Below are positions 61,234 to 64,000 of a DNA stretch of 64,000 nucleotides, one piece after another. The notes under the pieces were generated by a model. The model saw only the letters and a list, made by a program, of their open reading frames with translations, was not told where the DNA came from and ran no database searches. Both the position numbers and the translations under genes were made by a program. The stretch comes from JAAURB01 sp049647265 (GTDB lineage: Bacteria; Cyanobacteriota; Cyanobacteriia; Cyanobacteriales; Microcoleaceae): NCBI GenBank assembly GCA_049647265.1, contig JBARXJ010000064.1:4008-68007 (forward strand), given 5' to 3'. How positions within the stretch are numbered: the first letter of the stretch is position 1; each line of letters opens with the position of its first letter.

Positions 61234-61793
61234 TAATGTTTTCCCTCCGGATTTGATAGCTGAATATAACTCAGAGTTGTTTCGGGTGAAGTCAACTCAG
61301 TTTCGATAATTTCAAATAAACGATGAACTCGAATGGTTGTATGATAAATTCCTTTACTATTGGGTTCGAGTTGAGGTGTTTTCATACAAGTTGCATGAAT
61401 TTCTTTATCCAGTAACGCTTTTTCCAAGGCTTCTGAATCCGGATATTCCACCAACTCTAAGCGTAAATAATATTGCTTGATGATTTTTTTGAGAGTTGTT
61501 ATTAAATCTTTGAAATGGTTCTCTGTTTCTACAACATCATCTTTTAATATTCCTAAACGCATCACAAAAGAGGAACGCACAGCCACGATATACAAAGTAA
61601 TGGCTAACATGGTTCCCACTAATGCTTCAGTTAGCGCCACATCCGCCCCGCCTAAAACAGCATAAACTAATGCTGCGATCGCGCCTAATATTCCCCGAAT
61701 GACTATGGCTTGATAGGGATTAACTTGAATTACTACCATAATCGCAGTTAACGGAAGTAAAGCAATAATCACATAAACATAACTATCGATCAT
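61233..61793 (-). CDS. DUF4040 / MrpA C-terminal-like antiporter subunit
   Basis: 186 residues; three membrane helices (about 5-80) with QAIVIRGILGAIAALVYAVL and GGADVALTEALVGTML, the MrpA C-terminal/DUF4040 motif, then a soluble C-terminal part (KTPQLEPNSKGIYHTTIRVH). In cyanobacteria the MrpA C-terminal region exists as a separate small gene before mnhB, as here. Confidence 0.87.
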   Translation of the reverse strand: MIDSYVYVIIALLPLTAIMVVIQVNPYQAIVIRGILGAIAALVYAVLGGADVALTEALVGTMLAITLYIVAVRSSFVMRLGILKDDVVETENHFKDLITTLKKIIKQYYLRLELVEYPDSEALEKALLDKEIHATCMKTPQLEPNSKGIYHTTIRVHRLFEIIETELTSPETTLSYIQLSNPEGKH

Positions 61794-61842
61794 ATTTAAA
61801 CGATTTCCTAAAATTGAGATCTAAAAGCCGGGATGTTAATGA

Positions 61843-62133
61843 TTATTCTTGTGGAATTTTAATATCAGATTGACTACTCGAACAATAGGCGATCACATAC
61901 CCTAGTACAGTGTTCCAAATTGCCAAGGTAATAATTCCAAGAAGTAATAATGACCATTCGCTGGGTATTCTTAGGAGTAAACCCATTACAATACTCATCG
62001 AACCTAAAGTATCTGCAACAGAAAGACTATGCAGCTTAAACAACACAGACCGATTTCCCATGATTGGCCAGGTTCCCCAAAACCAGAAGATCACTCCAAT
62101 CACAATACAACTGTAACTTAAAAGATTAATCAT
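61843..62133 (-). CDS. mnhG: Mrp-type cation/proton antiporter subunit G
   Basis: 96 residues, three membrane helices with FKLHSLSVADTLGSMSIVMG, the MnhG motif, in the middle. It overlaps the 3' end of mnhF by 4 bp (ATGA-type), showing coupled translation. Confidence 0.92.
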   Translation of the reverse strand: MINLLSYSCIVIGVIFWFWGTWPIMGNRSVLFKLHSLSVADTLGSMSIVMGLLLRIPSEWSLLLLGIITLAIWNTVLGYVIAYCSSSQSDIKIPQE

Positions 62134-62417
62134 AATTCGCTTAATTGTTTAATTAAATGCGCCAGTAACATTAATCCAGCATTGCCGACACTTAAAATAA
62201 TAATCGCAACTACCCCAATTGACCAATCATCTCGCAACACAGAGATAAACAGCATGATAATTGAAGTCTTCGTGGCAATACTGGCAAACGCAAGCATTTT
62301 TTGCCAAATATCATCATCTTGACAGGCTTCATAGATCGGAATTAATAACGCTAAAATCATTGCAATTAACATGGCATTCATGATAATTGCTGAAAGGTTA
62401 CTGATTGGAAATATCAT
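62130..62417 (-). CDS. mnhF: Mrp-type cation/proton antiporter subunit F
   Basis: 95 residues with three membrane helices and the MnhF-like pattern (ALLIPIYEACQDDDIWQKML). It begins 1 bp after mnhE and overlaps mnhG by 4 bp. Confidence 0.88.
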   Translation of the reverse strand: MIFPISNLSAIIMNAMLIAMILALLIPIYEACQDDDIWQKMLAFASIATKTSIIMLFISVLRDDWSIGVVAIIILSVGNAGLMLLAHLIKQLSEL

Positions 62418-62418
62418 T

Positions 62419-62832
62419 TTACCGTCTCCTACGATTACGTCTGCGAATCACTCGATGAACTTCATACCAGCCTCGTTCATGGTATTTTAGGACAATGGTT
62501 TTTGGAGTGAAAGTAATTAGAAAGATATCCAAAAATATTAATCCTAATGTTCTGTTAGGTTTGACTTGTTCACAGACAATATCCTCAGTATTATGGGGAC
62601 GAAAAATCATTTCTATGGCTTCTATATACGCTTGAGGAATCGCCACAACAATTTCCCATAAAATCTGTAACCAATCTTTTAATGCCCCCAAAGAAGCGCG
62701 GCCACGAGGCAATAGAAAAGCAATACCCACACCAATAATAATATTAGCCAGACTTAAATCTGCGGTGAGTAAAAACCAAATAGCCAGCCTTAAGACGATA
62801 TTGAAAAACGTAATTGCGTCCATACAATCCAA
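62419..62832 (-). CDS. mnhE: Mrp-type cation/proton antiporter subunit E
   Basis: 137 residues; membrane helices near 10-35 and 50-70, then a soluble tail with ITFTPKTIVLKYHERGWYEV, the MnhE signature region. The basic C-terminus is RRRNRRRR. It overlaps the upstream mnhD-type gene by 43 bp. Confidence 0.9.
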   Translation of the reverse strand: MDCMDAITFFNIVLRLAIWFLLTADLSLANIIIGVGIAFLLPRGRASLGALKDWLQILWEIVVAIPQAYIEAIEMIFRPHNTEDIVCEQVKPNRTLGLIFLDIFLITFTPKTIVLKYHERGWYEVHRVIRRRNRRRR

Positions 62833-63998
62833 AAAAGAACAACTGCCATGATACTCATTACCCCAATGATATGATCGAATTCCTCAACCACACGAGGTAA
62901 TTTTATCGTTAACTTTTTGAAAATAAACAGATAGCACAGCCAACCGATTAAAATTAGAATCAAAGGTTTTACTATATTTGCTATAGTATAGGCTTGAAAA
63001 TAAAATCCGTTAGCCACCACTAATCCACCCAGTAAAATCACCATTGCTGCCCATAAATTGGATCGAATATTTCCTTTTTCTCGGTTTCTTTGATAAGGTA
63101 AAAAGATAAACTTTGCAAAAGAAATTGCCGTTCCCACCGCAACAATATTCATAGCGATTACCTGCCAGGGCAAGTAATTTTTACTGGTTAAAACTTTAGC
63201 ACCAAACCCGGATAACAAGGGAAAACCAGAGATCGAAAAACTCGCAATCACCAGCGCTATCCAGATCGAGTTACTAATGGGTTGAGAGTTAAGTTGTTTG
63301 AAGTTACGACTGGGTAAATTCCCCGCCAATAGAAACAAAGCCGCTTTGACTAAGCCATGGGTTAACGCATAAAAACCCGCAACTCTAGGGGCTGCTAATA
63401 CAAAGCCTAACTGAGAAATTGTATGAAAGGCAAGCATCCGCTTTGTATCTTTTTCAAACACAGCACAACCCACCCCAAATAGAGCCGTGCTGACCCCAAA
63501 CAGCCGGATAATGGGATCGATCTCCGGTAGCATCAACGCACAGCGTACAAGGGGAAATACCCCGGCTTTGACCACCACACCCGAAAACATTGCCGATACC
63601 GGAGAGTCAGACTCCGAGTGAGTTAGGGGTAACCATAAACCCGAGACAAACACCCCGCCTTTAACTAACAGTGCCATTAAAATCAACGCCACCGCTTCAG
63701 TCGGAGCTCCTCGTAAACCGGCAAAGTTGAAAGAATGATGGGCTTGATAGACCAGTACTGCTCCAACCAGGTAAAATAACATGGCGGTATTGCTGACAAA
63801 TAGATAGCGTAATCCCACCCAAATTGAGCGGTTACTACGGGGATAAGCAATCAGTAAAAATGCCGCAATACTAATCACTTCTAATGCCACATACAGACTG
63901 ATAAAATCGGCACAGATAAACGTGGCATTCACACTGCCATGCAGAATGATCATCTGCATATAAAAGAATGCTGTTTTATCGCTTCCCCAGCAATACAC
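62790..63998 (-). CDS. mnhD: Mrp-type antiporter subunit D (proton-translocating NuoM/L-like), partial
   Basis: Proton-conducting membrane subunit related to NADH dehydrogenase subunits ND4/5. The 402 visible residues hold at least ten membrane helices, with HGSVNATFICADFISLYVALE, ALLVKGGVFVSGLWLPLTHS and KRMLAFHTISQLGF. The gene's 5' end is outside the window. Its C-terminus overlaps mnhE. The operon order D-E-F-G-A'-B is typical of cyanobacterial mrp. Confidence 0.92.
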   Translation of the reverse strand: MYCWGSDKTAFFYMQMIILHGSVNATFICADFISLYVALEVISIAAFLLIAYPRSNRSIWVGLRYLFVSNTAMLFYLVGAVLVYQAHHSFNFAGLRGAPTEAVALILMALLVKGGVFVSGLWLPLTHSESDSPVSAMFSGVVVKAGVFPLVRCALMLPEIDPIIRLFGVSTALFGVGCAVFEKDTKRMLAFHTISQLGFVLAAPRVAGFYALTHGLVKAALFLLAGNLPSRNFKQLNSQPISNSIWIALVIASFSISGFPLLSGFGAKVLTSKNYLPWQVIAMNIVAVGTAISFAKFIFLPYQRNREKGNIRSNLWAAMVILLGGLVVANGFYFQAYTIANIVKPLILILIGWLCYLFIFKKLTIKLPRVVEEFDHIIGVMSIMAVVLFWIVWTQLRFSISS

Positions 63999-64000
63999 CA

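Noticed and set aside
1..64000. tRNA, rRNA, tmRNA or riboswitch genes
   Set aside because: I looked through the intergenic regions for cloverleaf-like sequence and known conserved cores and found none that I could support; a covariance search would decide.

Overview
The window comes from a filamentous, phycoerythrin-containing cyanobacterium, most likely of the Oscillatoriales/Microcoleaceae type (Planktothrix- or Lyngbya-like). I infer this from C-phycoerythrin and allophycocyanin genes, the bilin reductases PebA and PebB, DevBCA-type exporters, PEP-CTERM surface proteins, a nickel superoxide dismutase, many GCGATCGC (HIP1) octamers, 7-bp tandem repeats and a moderately AT-rich composition. 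No rRNA, tRNA or CRISPR array was recognised.

Layout. 0-13 kb holds housekeeping and signalling genes: a peptidoglycan-binding protein, a DUF760 protein, a DHH phosphoesterase, Ni-SOD with its maturation protease, a receiver-histidine kinase, DUF928 plus a CHASE2 cyclase, a succinate dehydrogenase flavoprotein, UDP-GlcNAc 2-epimerase and an AAA-type ATPase. 13-25 kb is rich in mobile DNA: an IS605-type element (TnpA plus an unusual, frameshifted TnpB) between a lumenal-type peptidyl-prolyl isomerase and efp-accB, then an IS4-like remnant, a truncated FkbM methyltransferase, two tandem DUF1400 alpha/beta hydrolases, and a second TnpB broken by two copies of a ~51-bp palindromic repeat. 25-38 kb carries a DUF362 protein, a carbohydrate ABC importer, glyS, and a TetR regulator divergent from a devBCA-type exporter with three matching operator palindromes.

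38-51 kb is a phycoerythrin island. It holds two linkers, the CpeS and CpeT lyase-family proteins and the activator CpeR, a second S-type lyase, a pentapeptide protein, the operon pebA-pebB-orphan phycobiliprotein, cpeBA, cpeY and cpeZ, plus another HEAT-repeat protein that may be a lyase. Together these supply the chromophore (PebA, PebB), the apoproteins (CpeA, CpeB), attachment (CpeS, CpeT, CpeY, CpeZ and relatives), rod assembly (linkers) and regulation (CpeR). 51-56 kb has an HTH-Uma2 fusion, two PEP-CTERM-type surface proteins (one broken by the same 51-bp repeat), and apcABC of the phycobilisome core. 56-60 kb is a conserved housekeeping run (photosystem I accumulation factor, DUF3285, ybeY, dgkA, trpG/pabA, a degenerate metallo-beta-lactamase fold, mnmD). 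The last 3.5 kb is an Mrp-type cation/proton antiporter operon that runs off the window edge.

The most interesting signals are: the 51-bp palindromic insertions whose stems covary and whose removal restores two genes; an orphan phycobiliprotein co-transcribed with pebAB, whose 3' end has been tandemly copied; twin TTACA-N3-TGTAA palindromes between pebA and cpeB; and a TnpB with a relocated catalytic glutamate and no zinc ribbon.
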